64,000 bases of DNA from Thunnus maccoyii (GCF_910596095.1 NC_056543.1:26918542-26982541), one strand, 5' to 3'; positions 11,901 to 24,179 are shown, numbered from the stretch's first letter. Translations and numbers: made by a program. Notes: generated by a model from the sequence alone, not told the origin.

Positions 11901-14880
11901 GTTGTATCAAGAGTCTGCAGCCATTCTAAAATTTGCTATAGCACTAAACACAAAGTATATCTGAGGCTGATGGAAATAACATTAATTTTATGTACTTTAG
12001 GTATTTGGTCTAATAAACTAAAGTACTGAATAATCAGACATTTCACTCAAAACCACAAATGTCGACCTTGCGGAGATGCTAGAGGATAGGTCAGGGGATC
12101 ACTTAAATCAGAAGGATTCATCCTCTGGGGACCTTGAATATCTGTATCAAATTTAATGTGAATCAATCTAATAATTTGATATATTTTCCTCAAAAGCAAA
12201 ATTGTAATAGACTATCTATCCCAAGCAAGTTTTGCTGGTTGATTTTCTAACATAGTTTTAGCTTTGAAAAGAGGATACTAATATAATGTTACATAGTTTT
12301 GGTGAAATTGGGGTTGTTACACTTCACCTGAGTTTTATAAGTTGAGTGGCATTCTGTTTCAGTTTTCCTGGTAGGAGGCTTTCTGAGTCAAATGCAGAAT
12401 TATTCTCATGTTATGCCAAGACCACCCACACCTGCAGCCTCTGCCAGCAACCTGGGCCTCGTGAGAAAAACTGCTGGGAAGAGTTTATATTGCTGTTCTG
12501 GCAAACATAGAGAATCCTCAGGATAAAATCACAAACCCACCTTTGGCATGCTACAAATATGAGGAGATAAAGTATTCCTTAATTGTTGATCATGACCCAT
12601 TCAAATCCACTGTGTGCTGAGTATACGGTAAGTTTGACTCGCCCTAATGTGAGGAAATGTGTTTAATGTTTCAACACTGGGGGTCTGCTTTATTTAGAGA
12701 TTGTTTTCAAGATAAACACATGTGCATTTTCTGTGAGGCTGATAACTTTTTAATTTCTGAAAAATTCCATGCCCCTGCCTCCTGCAGACCAGGCAGAGTT
12801 TGCAAGGTGCCCTCAGCCGCTGCCCATGGGCTCTCCCAGTTTGCCCGTCTCCAGCTGCGAGCTGAATAAAAACACCAGACGCTGCCACCAGCAGCCGCTG
12901 GCTACTCACCTCTCCTGCCGACTCTACCAGACCTGTGACCACGCTGTGCTCATCTCAGGTAGGACTTGTGTGGTATTTTTTCACATTTGGATTATTCTCA
13001 CCTGTACAATATTTCCAAAACACTAAAATGTACTTAATTTAAGTGTGGACCATGAACAGCAACATCCTCGGTCCAACTAGAGACATTCCCCATCTCTCTC
13101 TCTCTCCTCATTTCCTGTCATCCCTCTACTGTCAACTCTCTAATAAAGGCATGAAAGGGACTGCAGGGTTTGTGACATCACCCAGAGCTTTATAAAGGGA
13201 TTAATGTCTGGAACACACCACATACCTCCAACTTGTGCATATACTGTATATATACACAATGCATACTGTGTTTCAAGAGAGAAATTGTTTTTTATCCTCA
13301 ATACCTCAATACAGTAAGTTTACTTAGAGCCAGTACACTGTGCTAAATCAAGCTAATGTACGCTTGTACTGTGTGCTATGTAAGCAGAGAGCTTTATTCT
13401 CCACCCTTGCATTAGTGTAGGAGCATCTTGCATGGAGTTCAATGCTGTGAACTCCACACCTTTAAAATCCAACAAAAAGTCTAATCTCAGTAACTAGGAC
13501 TGAGCAAAGTTGGGACTATGTTCCTCCTGAGAAGCTCCCAAGATCTCCTGTTTTTCAAAAATTCTCAAGCTGTAAAAAAGTTTAAAATGTTTTTGAAAAT
13601 ATTTTTATGGTGGAAAAAAATCTGTAATGTGTATGGTTATTGTAGAGTTCATAAAACAGTGTGTGTGTGTCCGCACTGCAGGTGGCTGGCAGCAGCAGAT
13701 AACATTCCACCGTCACGTGCAGAATCTTCAGAGGTTCTACAGAATGCTCCGGATCAACGGCTTCCATAAAGATCACATCAAGACCTTCTTCGCCAGCAGT
13801 GGACAGCTTCCCGGTATGCCTTAAAAGTATGACTGCATTCACACCAAATCCGGCAATGTGGTACCTTCCTTTAGGGTTGTGAGGAGGTGTGGGCGTGTTT
13901 ATTTGTGCTTTAGAACATAACCACTGTGAAACAATCAGAAAATAACATTTTATTTCTCCGAGTCCCTGCTTTGTTCTCACTACCACCGCTCCCTCTCTTC
14001 ATTCACTCTCTAACTCATTCGACCACTGCTGCTCTCTCTCTCACTAAGGCTCTCAGCTCTCTCACGCTCTCTTTCTCTTTTTCTCTCGTCTTTTTTGAAA
14101 TGAGTCGGGGAGCTGACAGCAAAGCCTAACTTTACTTTTAACATTATCAAACGAAGAGAAATGTCCTCCCCTCAGCCTAGTAATGTCTTTGTCTTCCCTC
14201 ATGGCAGGGTTGTACAGGGCGTCTTTGGTCTGATCGCTGGCTCACGTGATTGGCCACTGCAGTGTGACTTTGAGTTGCGTTTCAGCAAAATGTGATTCTG
14301 GTTCAACTGGTTCTTCCCGCACGGCCACTGTGGTTTTTTGCTGCAGCCCATGCAGTCACCACTCCCGCAGACTATACGCACTACCTCCATTCAAACAAAT
14401 GGGAGGACTGGTGGTTTTCCTACATTGCCAGATTTGGTGTGAATGCAGCCTATGTTTGTCTGTGTTTTGGTGGGAGGTATCCGTAAAGGGTGATGTAAAC
14501 GCTGTCATTCACTTCTCAAGTGGAGAGAAAAACATCCACAGAGCACAAATGTAGAATATAATTCAAAGAAAGCAGTTGCCTTTTTTAATCATCTAAATAT
14601 CTGACAAAGTTCTCTTTACACAGTGTGATCTGGATTATTCAACCACAAATTAGGCTTTGACCTCTTTCAAGTGTTCTGACCCCTGATTTATAACATAACA
14701 TTTTAAACACAGCAACGCTGCTTCTGAAGAGTTAATACAACATGGGTCCAATTTCTGTGCCTCCCAGTTTTGCCTATGAATGACTGAATTAATGAATGAA
14801 CTTTATATATTTATATATATATGTATATATATATACATATATACATATATACATATATATATATATACATATATACATAT

Positions 14881-14959
<79 letters not shown>

Positions 14960-17496
14960 TTCCATACACAGAATGCAACTCAAAGTGCTTTACAATTCAG
15001 CAGCAAGTTTAACAAACACAAGTTAAAAACCATGCATGTACACAAGGAGGAAGGGAGAAAATAAGAACGAGTGTTATTATTAATAAAATAGCATCTACAC
15101 AGTTTCTTTGGAAAATAAAGAGAAAACAATGCAAAGATTTGAATTCTCTTTTTTCTCCTCTTGTGCTAATTTATCTCAGGAGCAAAGAAAAGCAAAGATG
15201 GAGATTGATTTAAGAGAGTTTAGAGGAAACAGCACAGAATTTAGATACCTCTAAATGAAGAAATATTATTTATTTTGCAGTAAACAAAGGAACACTGGTT
15301 GTGAGCAGGTTTTTTTTGCCATTTGAATGCGAAGAACTCCACCAAAGCTTGAACTGACCATTTCTATAACATGTATGACTCCTCTTCCTCATCTCTTTCC
15401 CACACAGAGGAGGTAGAGGGTGTCTACTCGGCAACGGAGAAAGCAGTGATCCGTAACCACGTGTCGTACGTCTGCAGGAAGCAGCACTGCGCCGACTCAC
15501 TGGTTCTCTACCTGAACTCGCCCACACGCAACGACGGCACCATGCTGCTGTGGGACGCCAACCTCAACGGCATCGTAAGATAGAAGAAGACACACACATT
15601 TATAGTGGTCAGGTGCTGAGAACAAATGGGTTATTAAAAGTGTGTGTGTGTGACAGAACAGGCTGCTGTGTTCGAAGCAAATCACCAACACAAAACAGTG
15701 AAATGATTTATCTGACACACATGGGAGCCATTATCAGCCCGATAAGGAGATAATTCTTCTGACCACACACATGCACACACAAGGACCTCCCAGACTACAA
15801 TATTTCTGTCATCACATTCAAGTTTCTAAAAAAAGAGGAAATGAGCTCACATAGTTGAAGGCAGCTATTACAGAGACATGTTTAACACAAATCAACAGGT
15901 CAGACTGGGTGCAGTAGGCTGGGGTCATGACTGTGAACAGGTCCTGGTAAACAGGATTTACAGTTTTATCTGCACTGTGTCTTTATCATCTGTTATAATA
16001 TCAGACAACACACAACGTCCAGTGATTTTGCTGTCAGAAAAATGTCAGTGGAAGTCAATGGATACAGAAGATTAGCACATTAGCTGGTGTGCTAATCAGA
16101 TATGCTAACAGCCAGACAGTGCTGGTTACATGAGAAGATAATAAGCTAGACTGCCAATATCTGAGCACAAAATCAGTCAAAGGTATCAGAGATGAAAAGG
16201 TTCCAGATCAGAAACAGACATGTCTGTTCGATAGTACAAAAACTTAACCAGCTGGTTCTATTTCTGAGGACCTCAAATTTGGCTGCTAAAGGGGCTGTTG
16301 GTGTGTCACCTGCAAATGCTGCAAGAGTGATTTAGTTTGATGGGGAACACGTGAAAAATAGATAAACACCAGATAATGCTCCCATGAACATTTATTGGTA
16401 TACCACCATGTGACATTTTGAGCGTTAAGCTTGAAATGTTATGAAACTCGCTCCCATGAAATAAATGTTCATGGGAGCGTTATCTAGTGTGTGGACTCTA
16501 TTTTTCCAACTCACATGACTTTCACAATATGTCTGCTCTTAAGGGCAACGCACACTGGTGGTGTGCCATTTTCTGTGTAAGCTCACACTCTGGCACTGTA
16601 ATGTCAGGATATGCTACTTTCCTATTTTTTCAGAGTCAATGCTCCAGAAAAGCATCAGATTTGACCCTCAAATTGGCTCATCCTGGCTACTGTACATTGC
16701 ACATTAAAAATAGTGCTACAGGTGTGAAATGATGCAGCTCTATGTGATGTGGGTGGTGTATGTTCCCCCTTACTTTGTCTTATTTAACACTTCTCTGTGT
16801 GCCCTCACCATCTTTCTCACTTAAATTCATCTTGGTTTATTGTTATGACACTTTATCAGAAACACTGCCAAAGTTTGCCTCTTCATAAAATCTAAATTTA
16901 AAACACTATTTCGCTCTGACATGTCTCCTCTTTCTCTCTCTCTCTCTGTTTCCAGGCTGATCTAAAAGAACGATACTCAGTCAACGAGCTGCTGGCCGAC
17001 CTGGCCGGCTGCAGGGCGACTCGTGTTTTGCTGTTTGTGGATCAGAGCTATAGTGGCGTTCTGTCCAAAAGGCTGCGAGGGTCACAGAAACACCTCAACG
17101 TGGTTTTGATCCAGAGCCAGACACGACAGACCCACAACCACCAGAACCAGAAGCTGAACCCAGGCTGGGAGGACAGCAGCTGGTCATACATCAGCCCTGC
17201 AACCTGCCTGCTGGACCACCTGGAAAAGGTATTTTATCACATTTAAGACTTTTTCTTCTTTTCATTTTTTTAAACAGTCCTCTAATCCCCTCTTCTTCTT
17301 CTACCAACAATTTTATCAGGGTGCTGGGATGTCTCGCCTCTTGGAGCCGTGGGCCGGCCTTTTAAACGTGACGCTGGCAGGTGCCCCCTGCAATGCCACA
17401 CCGCCACTGACGGATGGCGAGATGCGACGGGAGTACCATGGCTGCCAGAACCTGCCAACTGCACTCTGGCACCAGAAACACAGGAGGACCAACTGA
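2681..17496 (+). CDS. Secreted legumain/caspase-fold-like pseudoenzyme, 8 coding exons (571 aa)
   Basis: Join 2681-2933, 3969-4250, 11349-11609, 12788-12958, 13682-13813, 15408-15574, 16956-17228, 17320-17496. All junctions are GT/AG and the 1716-nt sum stays in frame to TGA. I do not recognise the gene by name. The N-terminus is a clear signal peptide ([20 protein letters not shown]), so the product should enter the secretory pathway. Residues about 25-310 are Cys-containing with no fold I know. Residues about 315-510 follow the legumain (peptidase C13) pattern: strand AVLISGGW, helix plus [10 protein letters not shown] (346-355), strand SLVLYL (397-402), DGTMLLWD (409-416) and strand [12 protein letters not shown] (445-456). 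Legumain has a catalytic His after the YF(T/S)DHG strand and a Cys in EACESG. Here the first reads [10 protein letters not shown], without His, and the second DQSYSG, with Ser453 in place of Cys. Four N-glycosylation sequons (NVT, NRT, NVT, NAT) fit a secreted protein. Function is unknown; loss of protease activity is inferred. Confidence 0.85.
3969..4250 (+). CDS. Gene 1 exon 2
   Basis: Acceptor CCCTCCAG, donor GTGAGTCA, 282 nt, phase 1 to phase 1. It encodes a low-complexity stretch rich in Ser, Gly and Pro, then a strand-like [10 protein letters not shown] with an N-V-T sequon and the Cys of KRCSH. Confidence 0.88.
5870..6429 (-). repeat. Left LTR (3' LTR of the element)
   Basis: 560 bp, closely similar to 8351-8893 with small indels and scattered substitutions. 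Its inner edge touches the candidate polypurine tract. Confidence 0.85.
7150..7650. repeat. 36-bp minisatellite inside the LTR element
   Basis: Imperfect units such as GGTCTGGCTG...CAGCTGACTGGA repeat at 36 bp, most clearly at 7163-7306. More degenerate units extend over about 6480-8150. The period is twelve codons, so minus-strand frames stay open and read as Pro/Gln/Ala-rich repeats (for example 7201-7644). Coding status is doubtful. Confidence 0.75.
8154..8333 (-). CDS. Possible gag-start remnant in the LTR element
   Basis: A 59-residue frame starts [12 protein letters not shown] just inside the 5' LTR and ends at TAG. The position, soon after the expected primer-binding site, fits a gag leader, but it is too short and too divergent to assign. 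It may be only a relic. Confidence 0.3.
   Translation of the reverse strand: MDPANALREVIHTIQSFLELLQQHHRDKGILGGFFQALPSRSTRWNCSGLDDCSSLLVC
8351..8893 (-). repeat. Right LTR (5' LTR of the element)
   Basis: 543 bp partner of 5870-6429. The target duplication AGTGG follows directly at 8894-8898. Confidence 0.85.
11349..11609 (+). CDS. Gene 1 exon 3
   Basis: Acceptor TGTCCTCAG, donor GTAAGTC, 261 nt, phase 1 to phase 1. It follows a 7.1 kb intron that holds the LTR element. It encodes [16 protein letters not shown], a Gly/Ser-rich linker, and [19 protein letters not shown] with one sequon. Confidence 0.88.
12788..12958 (+). CDS. Gene 1 exon 4: Cys-rich segment
   Basis: Acceptor CTCCTGCAG, donor GTAGGACT, 171 nt, phase 1 to phase 1. 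Five cysteines in 57 residues ([27 protein letters not shown]) suggest disulfides in an extracellular protein. The end, DHAVLISG, resembles the first core strand of legumain-like folds. Confidence 0.88.
13682..13813 (+). CDS. Gene 1 exon 5: first helix of the legumain-like fold
   Basis: Acceptor CACTGCAG, donor GTATGCC, 132 nt, phase 1 to phase 1. [19 protein letters not shown] matches in pattern the legumain helix-turn-strand in which an alpha helix leads to an R-N-G-I motif. A terminal-inverted-repeat element begins about 20 bp after the donor. Confidence 0.9.
13833..14448. mobile_element. MITE with inverted ends CTGCATTCACACCA
   Basis: The left end CTGCATTCACACCAAATC (13833 onward) is mirrored by GATTTGGTGTGAATGCAG ending at 14448, and the complementarity extends inward with a few mismatches. 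No coding capacity. It lies in intron 5 of gene 1, about 20 bp after the exon 5 donor. Confidence 0.75.
14806..14954. repeat. (TA)n / (TATAC)n microsatellite
   Basis: About 150 bp of TA with interspersed ATAC units, ending in a long pure TA run. Frames translating to alternating Tyr/Ile are artefacts. Confidence 0.95.
15408..15574 (+). CDS. Gene 1 exon 6: strand where a catalytic His would lie
   Basis: Acceptor CCACACAG, donor GTAAGA, 167 nt, phase 1 to phase 0. It encodes [17 protein letters not shown] and then [20 protein letters not shown]. In peptidase C13 the equivalent strand is followed by D-H-G with the catalytic His. Here that position reads N-S-P. Confidence 0.9.
16371..16485. repeat. 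26-bp inverted repeat in intron 6 of gene 1
   Basis: The arm 16371-16396 (AGATAATGCTCCCATGAACA...) pairs with 16460-16485 with one mismatch, around a 63-bp spacer. It may be a small MITE or a hairpin. Confidence 0.75.
16956..17228 (+). CDS. Gene 1 exon 7: strand where a catalytic Cys would lie
   Basis: Acceptor TGTTTCCAG after a CT-rich tract, donor GTATTTT, 273 nt, phase 0 to phase 0. [12 protein letters not shown] sits where legumain has the E-A-C-E-S-G nucleophile loop, with Ser in place of Cys. LNVVLIQSQ follows, like the next core strand. Confidence 0.92.
17320..17496 (+). CDS. Gene 1 exon 8: C-terminus and stop
   Basis: Acceptor TTTTATCAG after a 91-bp intron; 58 codons and TGA at 17494-17496. 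It holds two sequons (NVT, NAT) and two cysteines. No membrane anchor is visible, so a soluble secreted or luminal product is likely. Confidence 0.9.
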   Translation, partial: GAGMSRLLEPWAGLLNVTLAGAPCNATPPLTDGEMRREYHGCQNLPTALWHQKHRRTN

Positions 17497-18137
17497 GAGA
17501 GAGAGACAGAGACTGACCGGGAGAGAGGGAGAGAGAGAGAATAGAGAATGATTTACCTAGACACACAAACACACACATACACGCACAGAAAATACACACA
17601 CGTTTGCATTACATACATGCATACTTGCAGCGCTGGTGTTTGTTGGACACTTGTGTGTGTGTGTGTGTGTGTGTGTATTTTCTGTCCTAACTCTGAACTC
17701 AGACTGTATCCATGGTGATGACAGCTCATCCCAAGGGGAGTGTCCTGAACACCGTGTAAACAGTGTGTGTCTGTGTGCATGTGTGTGTATGTGTGTGTGT
17801 GCGTGTGAGTTCAGCAAGAGGACAGCCACTCTCTCTGAGACTATTGCTAGTTTACACTCGGGTCAGTGTGTATATGTGCGTGTGTGAAAGACACATCTCC
17901 TGGGCACTTTAACATTTCAGAGCCAATCATTTATCTTTATTATTGTCTGTTTGACAGTTTTTTCTTCCTTTCCTCTTTTCTCCATTCTGTCCTTTTATTC
18001 ACCATTAGTCAGCTCCGTTCTTCCTACCTTTCCTCTCTTGATGTCCTTTTCTAACCTCCTCTCTACTTTCTTTCCTTCTTGATTCCTTCCTTCCTCTCTC
18101 TACTTGCATACATCCTTTCCATCCACTTCTGCCATCT

Positions 18138-18161
18138 CCCCCCCCCCCCCCCCCCCCCCCC
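18138..18161 (+). repeat. Poly-C run of 24
   Basis: A pure homopolymer in the probable 3'UTR of gene 1. Runs of this length are prone to sequencing and replication slippage. Confidence 0.95.
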
Positions 18162-19999
18162 TTCTTCTGACTCTCGTTTCCTCCTGTATTTCTTTTGGCT
18201 GGCAACTGACTCCTTTCTCTGTCCATCATTTTACCTTTTCCTCTTTTAGCTTGTTGTTGTCCTTCCTCTCGTTCCACTTCTCTTTCCTTGCTTTGACAGT
18301 GTTAGAAAAAGTTGAATACTGGAATGATTTTTAACTCACAAAACACTGAAACATAAACATCCACTTTTTATGCACATTTGAATTTGTGCATAGGAAAACT
18401 GGAATGAAAACCTGCGAAAAACAGTTTACACTGTTTGAATCAAAATCAAATTTGAACTCTATGTACACTTACTAGCTTTATCTGTAGCTTTCAACTGTAT
18501 CTCACAGTAGAAGGCTTTAGAAAGAAGACCACATAAGTCCACAAATATAGCTAGTAGGTGAACCTTGAGTTAAGAATATTTTTCACACTACTGATCAGTC
18601 ATTCGCAGTATTCACAGTGTTTTTGGAGAGGGGGTGAAATATGAGCCTCTGCCTCTTGAACCAAACTGCTGCTCGCTCCTCTCAAATTAATTTGTGTAGA
18701 GGTTTGTTCAGTACATCATATTCAAGCAGAACCATTACTTATTAAAACATTCCCACAGTCAACATTCGGGTCATCCAAACTATGTCCCACTACTCAAGGC
18801 CTCTCTTACAAGACTTCCTCTTTCAGGCTTTGAGTCTGACATTTGACTCTTACTAAGCCAACACATCCCTCACACCTAAATGACAAAATAGGTTGTTTGT
18901 CAGAGCCCTCAAAAATGACCCATTTTCTGATCTGATGCTACCACCACGACCACCACACCCTCACGTGTCACTGTGATTATAGTTGCAAAGTGGGATAGAT
19001 TTAAAGTCCCATTAGTTTTTTCCTTTAGGTATCTCATAGTTGGAGCTCTTCCAAGACTTAAATTGACATTAACTAGGACTCCCAAGGTACATTTTGGCAG
19101 TGGTGAGACTTGTACATTTAACTCCAGATTTTCATAAAATCCAGAGGTTAAACTCAACAATCTAAACAGCTTATTTGGTGCTTAACATAAAAGTGAGCAC
19201 ACAAAATTGTTCATGGCTGCCCCTGTGGTCTTCTAGGAATAACGGCCAAAACTACAAAAATAAGACTCAGCTTAAAAAAAATGAATTTTGCATTCAAGCA
19301 GAGTGATATCTGATGTCAGGGAGTTTATAAGATTTAGAGGTGGAGGACTTTTTATGCAGCTTAAGCTGTGGAAGAAGGAAAGAGAGAGACACTGAGACAG
19401 ACAGGAAATAAGAGATTGGTCGGCAGTGATCATGATTAAGATATGAAGCACTGAGACTGCCCTCACTGCTACACAGACTGGCTATGGCATTTTAATAAGG
19501 GCACATTTTCTGAGGGAGTGTGTGTATGTGTGTGTGCATGTGTGTGTGTGTGTGTGTGTGCTGAAACACATAGACAAAGGCTGTTGGTATAAAGTGCATC
19601 ACATGAAACATGCACATCCACGCACACGTTCTAATATAAACTCATCCCTACACTAACAACTTACATGTTGTCCTGTACCTTTGGTGGTACTCTGTGATTT
19701 TTTTTCTGTACATTACCTTCTGTCTTTTCTTCATCCCAGTAACCATATACACCCTCCCTACCTGCTGTGTTTTGTATTGATGTTCAATGTTGTCTGTTTT
19801 ACATTAGAGATTTGTTTATTCAAGAGATGGAAGTTGATCAGAAGAAAAACTTTCCAAATGCGTGGGACATTTTGGACCAGAACTGTCCAACAAGTTGACA
19901 TGTGCATATTCACAGTTTGTGTAATGATCTGTACAGAGTGTGAGATGTAATTAAACAGAAATGTTTCTAGTTGCATGCAGCAAATCACAAAATATAGTC

Positions 20000-20005
20000 A
20001 ATAAA
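20000..20005 (+). other. Candidate polyadenylation signal of gene 1
   Basis: AATAAA lies 2.5 kb after the stop codon. It is a good candidate among signals before the convergent gene. The implied 3'UTR would hold several GT repeats and a poly-C run. There is no transcript evidence. Confidence 0.35.
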
Positions 20006-23000
20006 GTACTTTTAGAAACCATCCAAGTATATGAGATTTATTTTTCTGGTTTCCAACTCTAAAGTACTGATGAGATGACAATAACTTGAACTGCATCAAC
20101 AAGATATAAGACAGGCCAAAATAGCATTAAAGGTGCCCTGTAGAGGTGTGACGTGATACATATTCCAACAGTTTCACACTATTTCGCTGACTGACACAAA
20201 GAAGCGATAAAAGCAGCGAAGAAGAAAATTGCAAGCTTGTTAACATAAATTAAACAATGAAGAATTTAAAATATTTAAAATCGACTTTGCACAGATAAGA
20301 CTGTGCACATTAAAAAACATAAAAGTCAACTACAACTCTCAAGAGCATGGCAGTAACAAACATAAATTCAGCAAGCTTAAAGCCATGAAGACCAGAGTGT
20401 ACTTCATTCATGGTGTTGCCATGAATGCCTTTGAGTTGCACACACTTTTGTACAAGTATGAAAAATGAAAAATAGAGAACTTGAGAGAGGTTTAAATAGT
20501 TCATACTTTGTCACCTCTTAGTAGTTAGTTAGAGTTAGAGCCGAGCTAACCGGCCATGAGCAGCTACTGTTAGACTCTCCATGTCCTCGCTGGACAGAGT
20601 CTGCTGGAGCTTTGTCAGTCACTAGAAGCACATTCATGGCCCTTTCTAAAAGTTTCTGTGTGGTACCCATGTAGTAGCTGGACTAGAGACTCTACTATGA
20701 AAGGCTTAACATTACTGTTCGTCAGCCCTGAATATCTTGTTAAGCTATCTTGTTCTACTATTTAGTAGATAAGCGAAATAGACCACTGAGTCTTGCCTAA
20801 TACATCACAGTTAGGGAGGGACAGAGAATTCTGATGAACTGAATTTTCAAATCCAAGCAGACACAAATAGGCTAATTTTGAGCAAAAAAAAACAACAAAA
20901 AAACAAAAAACCAACAGTTTTAAACACACAATATGTGTATTATTGGAAAAATCACCTATATTAACATCATGTGCCAACATAAGCCTATATGATTGTCTAT
21001 ACAATGTAAACAATGATTTGGTGTGTAGTTACCCTTTAAAAGTTGTGACAGCAGTGTACAGCTGCCTTACAATTAAAAATCCTACATTCATAAATATTAT
21101 AATGTTCTGGTTTAGTTAAAACTGTTTTAGAAAGATGTTGATTGTGGTCATTTGGAGGCTGTGGTTCACTAAGCCCTGCCCCCCTCAGTAACTATTGCTA
21201 TGCCTGTCAAGCTTTCCAATTCTCACATAGTACATATGGGCTGTGTATGAAATCACTCCCAATTCACTATATAGTGCATTATAATTATTTTTGAGTGTCT
21301 GAGTGTTGAGTGTGCGTACTATAGATAAAATAAATGCACACAATGAATTTGGACATTCAAATAAAGTGCCAGACAGTAAATATAGTGCACTATATAGTAA
21401 TAAACAGGGAGTGATCTCAGGCACAGCCTCTGTGTTAGTTTCAGCTGAACATTCAGTTGCTAGTAGCAACTGTTACTGACACAGGTCTGTATCAGTTTAA
21501 CCGACATTGTCACATTTTTGTCAGATTTGTGACCAAACAAGTATTGACAGGCTTTTTTTACTCTCCAAATGCCCTTTTTGGATCATTATCTGTTGGTACT
21601 CCATTCCTTATAGCTACTTTGTGACTATTAAATTACTGTTGGGCTAAGAGTTATGTATTTAATACTATATCATACAGTACGTACTATATATTTTATGTAC
21701 TTATGCTTTATACTTTATATGTTTACAAGTTAAGTAGTTTAATTTCTGTGTTGTACAAATATTAATCTTAACTGGCGACCCACAATAGACAGTACTGAAA
21801 GTGTGTTTAACTCGCTGCACAGCTGTGCACCTATGAGGATAGTGATGGCAGAGGACTCGCTACTGTGGCCGTTATGTTAGCATTGAATTTTAATTTGAAC
21901 TGTGTTAGAAGTGTTACAGAAATGATAGTAGGTTCTTATCACATTGCTGTCACAACTTAAGCAGAAAAGTAACTCGGGCTTATTCAAAGGTAAAACTGAC
22001 ACAAAATTTCCAACACATTTACACAATGAGGTGCATGTCTGAAAGGGGCTTATGATTCATGTAAGTCCTCACGTAGTGCCATTAAAAGTCAGATGTGTTT
22101 GGATCATCACCATGTGTTTTACATAGAAAAGCCATGACACAGTAGTTGTTTCAAAGGTTTTTATTGCTGACGAGACACAGTTCTCGCTGAAACACTCTCC
22201 ATCTGTCTTTGTCTGAGAAGCCCTCAGGCTGCTGATATAGTTTTACTCCAAAGAGTAACCTCTGACACCAGCACTTTCAGCCCATCCAGGATGTTTTTAC
22301 CAAAACAATCCCAGTAACACAATCACCTCAGCTTTTAATGACGCAGATTGAATCTTCTCAACCGTGTTAATTTTGTCAAGAATATTCGCTGACGACCTTG
22401 TACTTTAACGACGAAATCAAGACTAAAACTAGACAAAATTAACCTTTGAAAATGAGAACTAAGACATACATTTTTAGTCAACAAATAAAAGTAAATGCTG
22501 AAGTTGAGAAGTTGATTTACATGTTGCATTACCGGTTCTTGAAAGTAACAGATTTATGGTCTAAATTAATTTACAATCCACTGAGAATAAGACAAGAAGT
22601 GGCAACAAAACAACTGAGGGAAAAACATGCAGGCAGCACGGCCACATTTCTAAAAAGGTATGCTAATGTAACATTATCAAGTGCTGTAGATGTCAATGTA
22701 ACATTAACATTACTTTCAGTCAACTATCTTTCCTGTTGGTATGAAAGGAACAAGTAAATTCCAGGATTAATGTCAGCAGTCTAAATCTTCCCGTAGATGC
22801 TAGCTACTGAAATATTGCTGGTAATTCAGTGTTTTAACTCCTCCTATCAAGCTGAACTCTGACAGTAAACAGTATTTATGTGAACAAGTGAGTGAATCCA
22901 GAGCAGGAACAGCAGAGAGAAAGAACAGTTCAGCCAGAGTTTGGAAATGACAGTGAAGAGAGTCAGTATGTTGTATTACTGCAGAGAAGAGTGACATGGA

Positions 23001-24173
23001 CACTGTGTGCGAACAAGTAAACAAGTGCCTTTTCCACTAACCTCACTGATAGACTCATAAAACATTAAAAATGCATGACAAAAGTTAGACTAAAATTTCA
23101 CTGACATGCGTAATATAAAACTTGACAAGTATCTGATCACTGCCAGCTTCGTCTGCGACAAAGGAGCTTTCATGGTGTCATGGTGTCACATCAATTACAC
23201 TGTGAGCATTTGCTCTTTATCCCATCAAACGATGTTTGTATTGAACAATTCTGCCTAATTCCATTTTTACTCAATTGTGTATGTGTGGTCAAGGTTTAGC
23301 AACTAAAGCCATTTGGTTTTGTAAAGATGATGGTCATGGTAAATGCCGACTACTAAACACACTGTATTTCTTAGGAGACAGTTGGCGGTTTAAGGTTGCA
23401 TCAATAACTTTAATGGAAAATCCTGATTTTGGAGGTGCAATAACAGAGTTTGAAGATGAAGTGATAATATTGTGAGTTTGACTGAGTCCCTGACATTACT
23501 TTTAAACCTGCAGTTTAACTTAACTTTTACATATAAATGGCTTTGCCAAACGAGTTCACACAATGCTGGTTAAGTCTATCACTGCCAGATAAATCTCTCT
23601 GTATTTCACAGTATACAGAATTTTTAAATCTCATGTCAGGAGGGACATTCCCACTCTGGCTGTTTGAATGCGCACCTTGAGACTTCTGTTGGCTGAGCAG
23701 CTAACTTCCAGTTAGCCCTCTGCTAACTCTCTTCTAGACTTTCTAAATGTTATCGGACTGAATGGATCAAAGTCTGATAGTGAAACGAGTTATTTCGTGA
23801 CAGTTGTGTGACGCTCAAGACAATTTATCCACCGTTTAACAGTCGCAACAGTAGCAGAGTGCTACGGCGGAGCCTATGACGTAAGCACATGTCAACAGCG
23901 TTTAATTACTCTCAATTACTCTCACTGCCAGAAGGGGGAGACAAAAGTCCAGCTTTAATTAAGTAAATCGTTTACTATTATCACATTTTTCTCAAAATCT
24001 TGTCAAAAATTACTTTTTCTCTTGATTTTCTTTCCATAACCACGGCTCTATTACTCTGTTGTAGACTTTCAAGTCAAACTCATTTGTAGATCGCAATCTC
24101 ATACAAAAGCAATTCAAAGTTCATTACAGAGTGACAAAACAGTACAAAATTACGTTAAAACATGAGAAAAAGT

Positions 24174-24179
24174 TTTATT
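24174..24179 (-). other. abcb6: Candidate polyadenylation signal of abcb6
   Basis: AATAAA on the minus strand, about 110 bp after the stop codon; it implies a short 3'UTR. Confidence 0.5.

Noticed and set aside
14780-15064. Tyr/Ile-repeat frames
   Set aside because: Direct translation of a TA microsatellite.
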